57,504 nt of DNA, taken from Cryomorphaceae bacterium BACL7 MAG-120322-bin74. Lineage in GTDB: Bacteria > Bacteroidota > Bacteroidia > Flavobacteriales > Schleiferiaceae. This document shows positions 1 through 9,165 of this stretch, in pieces. Under the pieces are notes generated by a model. The model had not been told where the DNA came from, made no database searches, and saw nothing but the letters and a program-made list of their open reading frames with translations. The number at the start of each line of letters is the position of its first letter. Position 1 is the first letter of the stretch. The stretch lies in NCBI GenBank assembly GCA_001438205.1, contig LICG01000008.1, positions 1-57,504 on the forward strand, written 5' to 3'. A program made the translations under genes and the position numbers.

Positions 1-43
1 ATCGGGGTCGCGCTTCTGCTTTTAGGAAGTCTGCGCTGCGCGC

Positions 44-1933
44 TTACTTCACTTCTTCAAATTCCACGTCCGTGACGTCATCTGCCGCATCTGCATTGGC
101 AGAGCCAGCGTCGCCAGCGTCGCCGCCCGCTTCTTGCTGCGCATTGTACATCTCTTCGGAAGCATTTTTCCATGCTTCATTGATTTGCTCCATAGCGGCA
201 TCAATCGCGCTGATCTCTTGGGAGGCATGTGCCTTCTTCAAATTCTCTAAAGACGCTTCAATTGACTCCTTCTTTTCACCAAGCTTGTCGCCAAACTCGC
301 TCAACTGTTTTTCCGTTTGGAAAATCATTTGGTCCGCCGCATTCAGCTTATCGACGCGCTCTTTTGAAGCCTTGTCCGAGTCGGCATTGGCTTCAGCCTC
401 CTTTTTCATCTTCTCGATTTCTTCTTGACTGAGACCAGAAGAAGCTTCGATACGGATCTTTTGTTCCTTTCCTGTTGCCTTGTCTTTGGCGCTCACATTC
501 AGGATGCCATTTGCGTCAATATCAAAAGTGACCTCAATTTGAGGAACCCCGCGTGATGAAGGTGGAATGCCGTCCAAGTGAAAGCGCCCAATCGTCTTGT
601 TGTCTTTGGCCATGGAGCGTTCACCTTGCAAAATGTGGATTTCCACACTTGGCTGGTTGTCACTTGCCGTAGAAAAGACTTCTGATTTCTTGGTCGGGAT
701 GGTCGTATTGGACTCAATGAGTTTCGTCATCACGCTGCCCATGGTTTCAATACCCAATGACAAAGGTGTGACATCCAGAAGCAAAACATCCTTGACATCA
801 CCGGACAAGACTCCGCCCTGAATGGCTGCACCAATGGCGACCACCTCATCTGGGTTTACACCTTTGTTCGGCTCCTTACCAAAGAATTTCTTGACCGCAT
901 CCTGAATAGCCGGGATACGGGTTGAACCTCCGACCAAAATAACATCATCGATATCCCCAATAGAAAGACCTGCATTTTTTAATGCAGACTTACAAGGGGC
1001 AATCGTGCGCTCAATAAGGTCCGACACGAGTCGCTCAAAGTCCGCCCGGCTCATCGTCTTCACAATGTGCTTAGGACCGCTTGCGGTGGCTGTGATGTAG
1101 GGCAAGTTGATTTCGGTGCTTGTCGTGCTCGAAAGCTCAATTTTAGCCTTCTCTGCGGCTTCTTTCAAACGCTGAAGGGCCATCGCATCCTTGCGGAGGT
1201 CAATGCCTTCTTCTTTTTCAAATCCATCGGCCAACCAATTGATGATACGGTCATCAAAATCGTCACCACCCAAATGGGTGTCGCCATCGGTAGACTTGAC
1301 TTCAAAAACGCCATCCCCTAATTCAAGGATAGAGACGTCATGGGTGCCGCCACCACAGTCAAACACAACCAACTTCATGTCCCTATTCATCTTGTCGATG
1401 CCATAGGCCAATGCTGCTGCAGTAGGTTCGTTGATGATGCGGCGAACTGTGAGTCCGGCAATTTCACCCGCCTCTTTGGTTGCTTGGCGCTGTGCGTCGT
1501 TAAAGTAAGCGGGAACCGTAATAACGGCTTCGGTTACGTCCGTACCCAAATAATCTTCGGCGGTCTTCTTCATTTTTTGAAGAATCATCGCAGAAAGCTC
1601 TTGAGGGGTGTATTGACGATCGTCAATCGCTACACGAGGCGTATCGTTGTCACCCTTCACAACTTCATAAGGTACACGCCCTACTTCCGAAGATATGTTA
1701 CTGTAGGACTCGCCCATGAAGCGCTTGACCGAGAAAATGGTCTTTTTGGGGTTGGTGATTGCCTGACGCTTGGCAGGATCACCCACTTTGCGCTCACCGC
1801 CTTCGACAAAGCCAATGACGGATGGCGTGGTGCGTTTTCCTTCAGCGTTGGGGATGACAACAGCTTCGTTGCCCTCCATGACAGAAACACATGAATTTGT
1901 GGTTCCTAAGTCAATGCCTATGATTTTACCCAT
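44..1933 (-). CDS. dnaK: Molecular chaperone DnaK (Hsp70)
   Basis: ATP-dependent cytoplasmic Hsp70 chaperone that binds unfolded polypeptides with DnaJ and GrpE. The 629-residue product has the usual family length. It opens with [11 protein letters not shown] and has the phosphate-binding [19 protein letters not shown] and the [12 protein letters not shown] adenosine-site motif. The substrate-binding and helical lid regions follow, and the protein ends in the typical DVEFEEVK tail after an Ala/Gly/Asp-rich linker. The His in GGGTHDVS, where Proteobacteria have Phe, is as I remember it from other Bacteroidota DnaK proteins. No dnaJ or grpE lies beside it, so it is probably monocistronic or follows the upstream lipoprotein gene, which ends 77 bases away. 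That gap holds an inverted repeat but no clear TAnnTTTG box and no CIRCE. Confidence 0.98.
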   Translation of the reverse strand: MGKIIGIDLGTTNSCVSVMEGNEAVVIPNAEGKRTTPSVIGFVEGGERKVGDPAKRQAITNPKKTIFSVKRFMGESYSNISSEVGRVPYEVVKGDNDTPRVAIDDRQYTPQELSAMILQKMKKTAEDYLGTDVTEAVITVPAYFNDAQRQATKEAGEIAGLTVRRIINEPTAAALAYGIDKMNRDMKLVVFDCGGGTHDVSILELGDGVFEVKSTDGDTHLGGDDFDDRIINWLADGFEKEEGIDLRKDAMALQRLKEAAEKAKIELSSTTSTEINLPYITATASGPKHIVKTMSRADFERLVSDLIERTIAPCKSALKNAGLSIGDIDDVILVGGSTRIPAIQDAVKKFFGKEPNKGVNPDEVVAIGAAIQGGVLSGDVKDVLLLDVTPLSLGIETMGSVMTKLIESNTTIPTKKSEVFSTASDNQPSVEIHILQGERSMAKDNKTIGRFHLDGIPPSSRGVPQIEVTFDIDANGILNVSAKDKATGKEQKIRIEASSGLSQEEIEKMKKEAEANADSDKASKERVDKLNAADQMIFQTEKQLSEFGDKLGEKKESIEASLENLKKAHASQEISAIDAAMEQINEAWKNASEEMYNAQQEAGGDAGDAGSANADAADDVTDVEFEEVK

Positions 1934-1957
1934 TTTGAATGCTTGAGTTATTCGTGA

Positions 1958-1979
1958 ATTTGACCGGGTAAGGTCAAAT
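1958..1979. promoter_or_regulatory. Inverted repeat upstream of dnaK
   Basis: Perfect 8-base arms ATTTGACC and GGTCAAAT are separated by GGGTAA, and the element ends 24 bases before the dnaK start codon. It is not the CIRCE sequence (TTAGCACTC-N9-GAGTGCTAA), and there is no T-run to make it a terminator. It could be an operator or a hairpin in the dnaK leader. The structure is seen; the function is inference. Confidence 0.5.
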
Positions 1980-2010
1980 GGCGTACCAAACGCCCAAGCG
2001 AGACAAAATG

Positions 2011-3057
2011 TCAGTTACATGTCAGCGTATCCAAGAAACTCGCCTTGGCAAAGCGCAATTCACATGTCAATTTGCCAAAAACTAAGCTGTCCAAGGATCG
2101 ATCTGCCAGTCCAAGGTTGGGACGGACAAGGGATGCTTGACTAGCGAAAATACCTGCGCCCCCCATAATATTGGTGAAGAAAGGTGGATCCTGAAGGATG
2201 GTATTACTCGGTTGCGTCACAGAAATATAGGTCGCTAAATCATCCGTTCCGGCATTCAAGTGCAAGGTGAATCCACGAAAGAAACGAATATAGCCTGGCC
2301 TTGGGTCCAAGGACTCGGCTAGGTATTGGTAGTATCCCTGGTAGGTTAAAGTCGTTTTTGAGGTGGCTCCTCCATTTAAGGTGCTTCCCAATTGATAGGG
2401 CAGATAATACCGAACAATGTGACGCGTAGAATCCGATTGATGGTGTTCCGGCATTTCCATGTAGAGGAAATCAATATATCCCTGATATCCACGTGCATTA
2501 ACGGCTTGATTCCATTCAATTTCTTGTCCCTTGGTTGAGGTGAGATTAAGGCGCTGAATCCCAATGGGGGTAGGCTTTTTAAGAGAAAAATATTTTACCA
2601 AAGGCGTAATAGATGAGGCAAACACAGGACTCGTAGAATCCTTTTGAAGAACCAGTTTATACGTCCAATCCAAACGGCTTGCATTGGCCGTGAAGCCGGG
2701 AACAAGCAAGCGATAAAGGCGGTGCCCCTGCGTGGTAAACAGACCTGAATCCTTGGGTATATCATAGGTCTCCTCTAGGGTCTTTTCCCATGCCAACTGT
2801 CCATTTTCTCTAAAGGCTTGAATACGTGCTACTAGGGCTGGATAGTATACACTATCGGGGTGTGTTAGACCGCCATTAGGTCCGTCTTGACCCAGGTAAG
2901 CGCGCCCTATGCGTACATATTGCGTATCTGAATTGGGATCTAATGTGGCATACACAATCGGCACATTTTCAAAGGGTGCTGTGACATCGAGCGTATTGTC
3001 ACAAGAGGCCAATGTCAACAGGGCCATGGCCCCAAATGCGAAGTGTTTCCCTATCAT
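2011..3057 (-). CDS. DUF4249-like outer-membrane lipoprotein
   Basis: A predicted lipoprotein of 348 residues. The chosen ATG gives [19 protein letters not shown], a short signal peptide with lipobox LASC, so it is probably anchored in an envelope membrane. The mature part begins with a beta-rich domain and ends near [14 protein letters not shown], which resembles the ending of the Bacteroidota DUF4249 family, often found near TonB-dependent receptors. No receptor gene is adjacent here, and the DUF4249 assignment is by general resemblance only. An upstream in-frame start at 3075 would place six residues before the signal peptide and lie inside the promoter spacer, so 3057 is preferred. A TATCTTTG box sits six bases upstream of this ATG. 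Confidence 0.8.
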   Translation of the reverse strand: MIGKHFAFGAMALLTLASCDNTLDVTAPFENVPIVYATLDPNSDTQYVRIGRAYLGQDGPNGGLTHPDSVYYPALVARIQAFRENGQLAWEKTLEETYDIPKDSGLFTTQGHRLYRLLVPGFTANASRLDWTYKLVLQKDSTSPVFASSITPLVKYFSLKKPTPIGIQRLNLTSTKGQEIEWNQAVNARGYQGYIDFLYMEMPEHHQSDSTRHIVRYYLPYQLGSTLNGGATSKTTLTYQGYYQYLAESLDPRPGYIRFFRGFTLHLNAGTDDLATYISVTQPSNTILQDPPFFTNIMGGAGIFASQASLVRPNLGLADRSLDSLVFGKLTCELRFAKASFLDTLTCN

Positions 3058-3063
3058 AGCCGT

Positions 3064-3071
3064 CAAAGATA
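3064..3071 (-). promoter_or_regulatory. TAnnTTTG -7 box, DUF4249-like gene
   Basis: TATCTTTG on the minus strand, six bases before the ATG at 3057. This matches the Bacteroidota housekeeping -7 consensus and implies a transcript starting at or within a few bases of the start codon. Confidence 0.65.
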
Positions 3072-3087
3072 CCACGGAACTGCGTTG

Positions 3088-3095
3088 TACTTTTG
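3088..3095 (+). promoter_or_regulatory. TAnnTTTG -7 box, panB
   Basis: TACTTTTG lies 18 bases before the chosen panB start at 3114. It is divergent from the box at 3064-3071, so the 56-base gap serves both genes. Because transcription should begin a few bases after the box, the ATG at 3096, directly abutting the box, is unlikely to be the start. Confidence 0.6.
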
Positions 3096-3113
3096 ATGCA
3101 AAATCCAGGAATT

Positions 3114-3932
3114 ATGTCCACGGCAAAGAAGGAATACAAAAAGGTCACCACAAACTCCCTGATTGAAATGAAACAACGGGGTGAGCGAATTGCCATGCTC
3201 ACCGCGTATGATTTCAGTTTGGCCCGTTTGGTGGATCAAGCAGGCGTGGATGTCATTTTAGTTGGTGACTCTGCTTCCAATGTCATGGCGGGACATGAAA
3301 CCACCCTTCCCATTACGCTCGACCACATGATTTACCATGCTTCTAGCGTAATCCGTGGTGTTGATCGCGCTTTGGTGGTGGTGGACCTTCCCTTTGGCTC
3401 TTATCAAGGCAATGCAAAAGAAGCTTTGTCTTCGGCCATTCGCATTATGAAGGAATCTGGCGGGCATGCCGTTAAACTGGAAGGCGGCCTAGCCGTAGCC
3501 GCCACCATTGGGCGCATTGTAGGCTCCGGCATCCCTGTCATGGGGCATTTGGGTTTAACCCCACAAAGCATTTATAAATTTGGCACGTATGCCGTGCGGG
3601 CAAAGGAAGAAGCCGAGGCTGCACAATTGCTTTCCGATGCAAAAGCCTTGGAGGCGGCGGGATGCTTTGCCATTGTATTAGAAAAGATTCCTGCGGCTCT
3701 AGCAAAAAAAGTCAGCGAATCAGTACAGATACCCACCATCGGAATTGGGGCAGGGAATGATGTAGATGGCCAAGTCCTTGTTTTGCATGATATGCTGGGT
3801 ATGAACACCGAATTCAGTCCCCGTTTTTTGCGCCGCTACCTCAATTTAGCGGAGCAGATCCCAACCGCTATTGAACAATATGTGTCGGATGTCAAAGCCC
3901 GCAACTTCCCCAATGATCAAGAAAGTTATTAA
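3114..3932 (+). CDS. panB: 3-methyl-2-oxobutanoate hydroxymethyltransferase
   Basis: Catalyses the first committed step of pantothenate and coenzyme A synthesis: methylene-tetrahydrofolate plus 2-oxoisovalerate gives ketopantoate. The 272-residue product matches the family length. It has the conserved [19 protein letters not shown], the metal-binding [27 protein letters not shown] and GLTPQS segments. The start at [10 protein letters not shown] is chosen because upstream in-frame TTG and ATG codons at 3093 and 3096 overlap or abut the -7 box. The coding end overlaps the next gene by 20 bases. No panC or panD lies in this window. Confidence 0.95.
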   Translation: MSTAKKEYKKVTTNSLIEMKQRGERIAMLTAYDFSLARLVDQAGVDVILVGDSASNVMAGHETTLPITLDHMIYHASSVIRGVDRALVVVDLPFGSYQGNAKEALSSAIRIMKESGGHAVKLEGGLAVAATIGRIVGSGIPVMGHLGLTPQSIYKFGTYAVRAKEEAEAAQLLSDAKALEAAGCFAIVLEKIPAALAKKVSESVQIPTIGIGAGNDVDGQVLVLHDMLGMNTEFSPRFLRRYLNLAEQIPTAIEQYVSDVKARNFPNDQESY

Positions 3933-4632
3933 GTTGAAAGAGCCCCTGATCCTTTGGGAAGATAATCACCTTTTGGCCGTAAGTAAGCCAGCAGGCATGC
4001 TGGTGCAAGGGGACATCACAGGAGACCGCTGCCTGAAAGATTGGGCCGAAGAAGATGTCGCGAAGCGATTCAAAAAGCCAGGCAAAGCCTTTATTGGATT
4101 ACCCCATCGACTTGATCGACCTACCTCAGGCTTAGTTGTTTTGGCCAAAACATCCAAAGCATTAACCCGTATGAATGCCCTTTTTGCGGGCCGAGAGCTA
4201 CAAAAAACCTATTGGGCCATTGTAGAAGGAACGGTGGCCGAACCCCATCAAAGGTTAGTGCACCGCCTAATCAGGGATGGCAAAACCAAAAAGAGCTTTG
4301 TTTCTCAAAAAGCAGAGGCACAAGAAGCCATTCTCTCTTATCGAGTTATGGCCATTGGGGACCGCTATACATTGCTTGAAGTGGATTTGGAAACCGGTCG
4401 TCATCACCAAATTAGAGTGCAACTGCAAGCGATCGGCCATCCCATTAAAGGGGACCTTAAATACGGAGCAAAACGCTCAAATCCTGACGGTGGCATCTGT
4501 CTGCATGCGCGTGGTATGGAATTGATTCATCCCGTGAGCCAAGAAGCATTGCGTCTTGAAGCGCCCGCACCAAAAGATCCTTTGTGGGACGCCTTGATTC
4601 ACTCGGCAGGGCAACATGGATCCTTTTTTTGA
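3913..4632 (+). CDS. RluA-family pseudouridine synthase
   Basis: RNA pseudouridine synthase of about 239 residues. The catalytic motif [19 protein letters not shown] is present, with the conserved Asp of HRLDxxTSG, followed by the [20 protein letters not shown] segment typical of RluA/RluC/RluD. It lacks an N-terminal S4 domain, which suggests an RluA- or TruC-like enzyme; the exact uridine in rRNA or tRNA cannot be read from the sequence. The start at [11 protein letters not shown] overlaps panB by 20 bases, which points to co-transcription with panB. Confidence 0.9.
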   Translation: MIKKVIKLKEPLILWEDNHLLAVSKPAGMLVQGDITGDRCLKDWAEEDVAKRFKKPGKAFIGLPHRLDRPTSGLVVLAKTSKALTRMNALFAGRELQKTYWAIVEGTVAEPHQRLVHRLIRDGKTKKSFVSQKAEAQEAILSYRVMAIGDRYTLLEVDLETGRHHQIRVQLQAIGHPIKGDLKYGAKRSNPDGGICLHARGMELIHPVSQEALRLEAPAPKDPLWDALIHSAGQHGSFF

Positions 4633-4649
4633 AGGTGTATATTACACCT

Positions 4650-5672
4650 ATGAAACGTCTTATTCTCCCCGCTTTTTTTTGCAGCCTCGCCGTTGTGTTC
4701 CTTTTCACCTCTGCCGCCCGTCAAATCAAGTCACCCATAGCGCCAGATTTTCATTTTGAAGGGCCCTCCATTGTGATTCACGGAGGCGCAGGGACCATCA
4801 CCCGGGCAAATATGCGTCCCGAAATGGAAGCGCTTGTGCGTGCTTCGTTGACCCGAGTATTAGATAGCGGCTACGCAGCGCTTGCCCGAGGTGAAGACCG
4901 CATGGATGTAGTTGTTCGCGTTCTCAGCATGCTAGAAGATGACAGCCTATTTAATGCGGGCATTGGGGCGGTGGTAAATGCGGAAGGCGTAGCAGAACTG
5001 GATGCCTCCGTCATGGACGGAATGACACGAAAGGCCGGGGCTGTGGCAGGCTTACAGCATGTCGCCCACCCCGCAGCACTTGCACGTGCCGTCATGGACC
5101 ATACTTCCCATGTCTTTTTAATTGGTGAGGGTGCGGAGCAATTTGCTTGGGAAGAAGGCATGGATCCTGTGCAGAATGCGTATTTCTTAACAAAACGCCG
5201 AGGAAAGCAATACCAAAATTGGATCGAACAACACAAGAAAGGCACCGTGGGCGTCGTCGTAAAAGATGCGCAAGGCCATCTAGCGGCAGGAACCTCCACT
5301 GGGGGAATGATGGGGAAACAATGGGGGCGTGTAGGTGATGTCCCGGTCCTAGGCGCAGGAACCTACGCAGATGACCGAGGTGCCGCCATTTCCTGCACTG
5401 GGCATGGAGAATATTTTATCCGCGAGGCCGTGGCTTATCAAGTGAATGCCCGCATGCAATTTGGGCATGAGAGCCTCGCACAAGCAGCGCACACAGTGCT
5501 CTTTGATGTACTCAATGCCCAACAAGGGCAAGGGGGACTGATTGGTATTGATGCCCAAGGTCATGCCATCATGACTTTTAATTCCGAGGGAATGTACCGG
5601 GGTGCTAAGGGCGTTTTGACAGGCACACAGGGTCCCGCCCTTCGGTTTGTAGGAATTTATGCTGACCAATGA
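4650..5672 (+). CDS. Isoaspartyl peptidase / L-asparaginase, exported
   Basis: Ntn-hydrolase of the plant-type asparaginase (IaaA) family, which cleaves isoaspartyl dipeptides and asparagine after autoproteolysis into two subunits. The 340-residue product begins with a signal peptide (KRLILPAFFCSLAVVFLF...), so it is probably periplasmic. The family motif SIVIHGGAG starts the mature region. GTVGVVVKD carries the nucleophile, Thr at about residue 199, and is preceded by the usual linker. The downstream GTYADDRGAAISCTGHGE is also typical. It starts 17 bases after the pseudouridine synthase stop and is probably in the same transcript. Confidence 0.93.
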   Translation: MKRLILPAFFCSLAVVFLFTSAARQIKSPIAPDFHFEGPSIVIHGGAGTITRANMRPEMEALVRASLTRVLDSGYAALARGEDRMDVVVRVLSMLEDDSLFNAGIGAVVNAEGVAELDASVMDGMTRKAGAVAGLQHVAHPAALARAVMDHTSHVFLIGEGAEQFAWEEGMDPVQNAYFLTKRRGKQYQNWIEQHKKGTVGVVVKDAQGHLAAGTSTGGMMGKQWGRVGDVPVLGAGTYADDRGAAISCTGHGEYFIREAVAYQVNARMQFGHESLAQAAHTVLFDVLNAQQGQGGLIGIDAQGHAIMTFNSEGMYRGAKGVLTGTQGPALRFVGIYADQ

Positions 5673-5690
5673 TGTATCACTTTTAAAGTT

Positions 5691-5698
5691 TACATTCG
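5691..5698 (+). promoter_or_regulatory. TAnnTTYG -7 box, small membrane protein
   Basis: TACATTCG lies five bases before the ATG at 5704. It differs from the consensus at one base (T to C), the same change seen upstream of miaA. It supports the small reading frame being a real gene. Confidence 0.45.
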
Positions 5699-5703
5699 CC
5701 TCC

Positions 5704-5898
5704 ATGCAAAAGAACTGGATACGATTTCATAGTTGGACAGGTTTTACAACGGGATTAGGCTCTCTGGCATTGCCGAGCCTCAGTTCATGGGCGATGCTTG
5801 CACGGGGTCTTTTTGCCGATTGGGTGGTTCTCTTTGGAGTGCATACAATAAGTCTTTTGATTTTTCCGAAGATTTTCAAAAAAGAGGCGCAGTCCTAG
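5704..5898 (+). CDS. Small membrane protein of unknown function
   Basis: A 64-residue product that I do not recognise. It begins with a short polar stretch (MQKNWIRFHSW), continues with a hydrophobic region that could form two transmembrane helices (roughly residues 14-34 and 36-54), and ends with lysines (FPKIFKKEAQS), fitting a cytoplasmic tail. A TACATTCG promoter-like box five bases upstream of the ATG gives the same geometry as several real genes in the window. It fills the 250-base gap between the isoaspartyl peptidase and the convergent priA. No homologue is claimed. Confidence 0.5.
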   Translation: MQKNWIRFHSWTGFTTGLGSLALPSLSSWAMLARGLFADWVVLFGVHTISLLIFPKIFKKEAQS

Positions 5899-5922
5899 GC
5901 GATTATCATAGGTGCAACGCGC

Positions 5923-8190
5923 CTACATAGGATCCACATCCAAGACCACTTTCACGGACGTAAAGTCAGGGTGAAAACTGAGTTGATCCACCGTTTGACG
6001 CACTTTTTTCTTTGTCACAGGCAAACCTCTATCTGCGGGGAGCTTCAACCAAATATGCTGCAGATAAACGTTTTTAATACGCGCCACAGAAGGCGTATCA
6101 GGACCTAATACCCCACCCCCTAGCGCCTGGTTTAATTGACCCGCCAAATATCGTGCGGCTTCTTGCGACACAAACTCACGTCGATGACGAACCTCCACCC
6201 TGAGCATTCGGACAAAAGGGGGATAATGATGTGCCTTGCGGTCTGCCAGCAAGGTTTCCATCATCTCTACGTAGTTGCCCGCCTGAACCGCCAATAAAAC
6301 GGGATGTTCAGGCGTTGCCGTCTGAATAAACACTTGGCCCGGTGTTTCTCGACGTCCAGTTCGACCCGCTACTTGGGTAAAAAGTTGAAAAGCGCGCTCA
6401 TGTGCGCGAAAATCTGGCAGTTGTAAGGCATTATCAGCATTCAGCACAATGGCCAAATCCAAACCGCTCACATCAAGCCCCTTGCCTATCATTTGAGTGC
6501 CCACAACAATATCGACGTCACCATGCTCAAGCCAGTCGACAAATTGGGTCATGGCCGCCTTTTTCCTTGTGGTATCAGAATCAATGCGCAAGACACGCGC
6601 CGCAGGAAAAAGTTCCTCCAACTGTTCTTCAACTCGTTCTGTTCCCAAACCACGCCATTGCCATGCAGATTTTCCGCAGGATGGACAATGTGGACTTGGT
6701 TGACGCGACTGACCACAATAGTGGCAGCGCAAAGCTGCAGAGGCCTTATGATAGGTGACGGCCACATCACAATCTGTGCATGGCTCGGTCCATCCACAGG
6801 ACATACAGGTCAAAAAGGGCGAGTATCCACGGCGATTTTGAAAAACCAAGGCTTGCTTTTTTTGCCCCATAGCGGCAGAAATTGCTTCCACAACAGGCCG
6901 ACAAAATGCCCCTTCCATCTGCTGTAGTGCTTGATATTTCACTAACGACAACATTTCCACCTGCGGTGCCTGCGCGCTACCATAGCGTTCTGAAAGCAAG
7001 ACGGAATGATATTTTCCCTGTTGCGCATTATGAAAGGACTCCAAACTCGGGGTTGCTGAGCCCAAAATCAGCGCCGCCCCAATCTGGTGCGCTAGCCAAA
7101 CGGCTACATCCCTCCCGTGATAACGAGGGGCAGGATCTTGCTGCTTATAACTGGTTTCATGCTCTTCATCCACAATGATGCATCCCATCCGTTCAAGTGG
7201 CAAAAACAGACCCGAGCGTGCCGCTAAAATAAACCGAGGTGCACTATCAGGGCGCACCAAAGATTCCCACACATCTCTGCGTTGACCTTCTGATACTTGA
7301 CTATGATATACAGCGAGTCTCCCCACTCCGAGAGCTCGCTCTAAGCGTCGATAGAGCTGGGCAGTAAGCGCAATTTCGGGCACCAATAGCAACGTATGTT
7401 GCCCTAAGGCCATAGCCTGTGCTGCGAGGTGAACGTAAATTTCGGTTTTACCGCTTCCCGTCATACCGCGAAGAAGAATAGGCTTACCCTCTTCCATCCC
7501 TTCTTGAATGGACGACAGGGCTTGCTCCTGGGCAGGAGACAATGCGGCCAACTCCACATCCACATTGGGTAAGTGGCCTTCCTCTTCCCAACGCTGTGCG
7601 CTTTCTAGAATACCCTTTTGCTGTAATGCACGCAATTGCGCACTGTCCACCCCGGCTTCTTGCAAGGCTGCTTGCGGCACCCAGGTAAAGTGATCATCTT
7701 GGGATTCGGGCAAAGTAAGCGCCACTTGGAAGTACTGCAAAAACGCCTCGGATTGTTTCGGTGCTCGGTTTAGCGCAGCAAAAGCTGCCGAGATTTGTCC
7801 TTCGTCACTGCGTCTACCCACCCAGCGCCAATGCGTTAAAGCACCATCTGAAATAGTAAAAGGCCCTTCGTCTTCTTCTTCTAATTTAAAAAAGGCGGGT
7901 AAGGCGGCTTGCATGACTTCTCCTATGCTACACGCGTAGTATTCAGCCATCCAATCCCATAAACTTAATTGCTGTGTTTGAATTCTGGGGGACAGATCCA
8001 ACACACGAAGAATGGGCTTTACCTCCATTTGGGGAGAAGCATAGTAGACAGATCGAACAACGCCCATCAAGCAACGCTGCCGTCCAAAAGGAACATGTAC
8101 CCTTAACCCCGGCACGGGAGGCACCTCGCCAACCCACGCATAGGTAAAGGTGCTATGGACCGGGACTGGAAGTATAACCTCAACCCACAT
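5923..8190 (-). CDS. priA: Primosomal protein N' (PriA helicase)
   Basis: Superfamily 2 DNA helicase that restarts stalled replication forks by loading the primosome. The 755-residue product has the N-terminal 3'-DNA-binding domain (VEVILPVPVHSTFTYAWV), Walker A LLRGMTGSGKTEIY near residue 240, the DEEH box, and LILGSATPS. An eight-cysteine zinc region (CMSCGWTEPCTDC, then CHYCG and CPSCG) spans about residues 460-505. The helicase C part has GTQMIGKGLDVSG and QVAGRTGR. It is the last gene of a lipoprotein-methyltransferase-pfkA-priA series, starting six bases after the pfkA stop. It is slightly shorter than some PriA proteins, but no motif is missing. Confidence 0.97.
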   Translation of the reverse strand: MWVEVILPVPVHSTFTYAWVGEVPPVPGLRVHVPFGRQRCLMGVVRSVYYASPQMEVKPILRVLDLSPRIQTQQLSLWDWMAEYYACSIGEVMQAALPAFFKLEEEDEGPFTISDGALTHWRWVGRRSDEGQISAAFAALNRAPKQSEAFLQYFQVALTLPESQDDHFTWVPQAALQEAGVDSAQLRALQQKGILESAQRWEEEGHLPNVDVELAALSPAQEQALSSIQEGMEEGKPILLRGMTGSGKTEIYVHLAAQAMALGQHTLLLVPEIALTAQLYRRLERALGVGRLAVYHSQVSEGQRRDVWESLVRPDSAPRFILAARSGLFLPLERMGCIIVDEEHETSYKQQDPAPRYHGRDVAVWLAHQIGAALILGSATPSLESFHNAQQGKYHSVLLSERYGSAQAPQVEMLSLVKYQALQQMEGAFCRPVVEAISAAMGQKKQALVFQNRRGYSPFLTCMSCGWTEPCTDCDVAVTYHKASAALRCHYCGQSRQPSPHCPSCGKSAWQWRGLGTERVEEQLEELFPAARVLRIDSDTTRKKAAMTQFVDWLEHGDVDIVVGTQMIGKGLDVSGLDLAIVLNADNALQLPDFRAHERAFQLFTQVAGRTGRRETPGQVFIQTATPEHPVLLAVQAGNYVEMMETLLADRKAHHYPPFVRMLRVEVRHRREFVSQEAARYLAGQLNQALGGGVLGPDTPSVARIKNVYLQHIWLKLPADRGLPVTKKKVRQTVDQLSFHPDFTSVKVVLDVDPM

Positions 8191-8196
8191 GTAATA

Positions 8197-9165
8197 TTAT
8201 GAAAGGGCGTCGACTAACTCCAATAAATAAGGTGAAATCGTTGCATGGTGTTTGATCGCTTGCTCTAGCGGAACATAGACAACTTCACTGCCTTGCACAC
8301 CGACCATTTCAAGGTTTCTACCCGATTGCAGCGCAAGGACCGCTGCATGCCCTAGGCGACTAGCCAAGATGCGGTCAAAGGCATTAGGTTTGCCCCCACG
8401 CTGTATATGACCCAGCACCGTTACTTTGGTCTCCCAATCAGGAAACTCAGCTTGCACTTTCCGGGCTATATCATAGGCGCCGCCACCATCGTCTCCCTCG
8501 GCCACGATGATGATGCCGCTACGTCGCTTCTTTTGAAAATCTGTTTTGAGGTAACGTACCAAGCGATGGATATCGGTCGGTGTTTCTGGGATCAGTACCC
8601 CTTCAGCACCTGCGGCAATGCCCGTACGTAAGGCAATGAAACCTGCGTCCCGGCCCATCACTTCTACAAAAAACAAGCGATTATGTGATGCAGCGGTGTC
8701 GCGAATTTTATCAACGGCTTCCACGGCTGTGTCCACAGCTGTTTGATACCCGATGGTATAATCTGTGCCAAAAAGATCATTGTCAATAGTGCCTGGACAG
8801 CCCATGACTTTGATATTGTGTTCCTCAGAGAGCAATTTTGCGCCCGTAAAGGAACCATCCCCCCCAATAACCACGAGTCCTTCAATTCCTCTTTTTCGAA
8901 GGTTTTCCGCTGCGATGGCACGGCCCTCTGGGGTTCGGAAGGCAGCACACCGGGCGGTTTGTAAAAAGGTTCCCCCACGGTGGATGATGTTGCGCACGTC
9001 ATAGCGTGTCAAAGGAATGCCATCATCTTCCATAAGTCCTTCGTACCCACGGTGAAAACCGGTCACCTCCATGTCTTGCAACGTGGCAGTTCTAACGACT
9101 GCACGAACCGCTGCATTCATTCCAGGTGAATCTCCCCCTGAGGTTACGACGGCAATATGTTTCAT
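8197..9165 (-). CDS. pfkA: ATP-dependent 6-phosphofructokinase
   Basis: Glycolytic enzyme converting fructose 6-phosphate to fructose 1,6-bisphosphate. The 322-residue protein matches the bacterial PfkA length. It has TSGGDSPGMNAAVRAVVR at the N-terminus, GGDGS at 101-105 and CPGTIDND with the catalytic Asp at 128. MGRDAGFIAL and VLGHIQRGG follow. Gly at position 104 of GGDGS indicates ATP rather than pyrophosphate as phosphoryl donor. The start at MKHIAVVTSGG overlaps the stop of the upstream methyltransferase gene as ATGA, suggesting translational coupling. Confidence 0.97.
   Translation of the reverse strand: MKHIAVVTSGGDSPGMNAAVRAVVRTATLQDMEVTGFHRGYEGLMEDDGIPLTRYDVRNIIHRGGTFLQTARCAAFRTPEGRAIAAENLRKRGIEGLVVIGGDGSFTGAKLLSEEHNIKVMGCPGTIDNDLFGTDYTIGYQTAVDTAVEAVDKIRDTAASHNRLFFVEVMGRDAGFIALRTGIAAGAEGVLIPETPTDIHRLVRYLKTDFQKKRRSGIIIVAEGDDGGGAYDIARKVQAEFPDWETKVTVLGHIQRGGKPNAFDRILASRLGHAAVLALQSGRNLEMVGVQGSEVVYVPLEQAIKHHATISPYLLELVDALS

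Noticed and set aside
1340-1894. 184-codon open frame antisense to dnaK
   Set aside because: It is a shadow of the dnaK codon pattern; the dnaK protein is complete and strongly conserved, and the antisense product has no recognisable features.
1934-2010. CIRCE element upstream of dnaK
   Set aside because: The inverted repeat present has different arms and a 6-base spacer, so it does not match CIRCE.
3093-3113. Longer panB start at 3093 or 3096
   Set aside because: These codons overlap or directly abut the TACTTTTG box, upstream of where transcription should begin.
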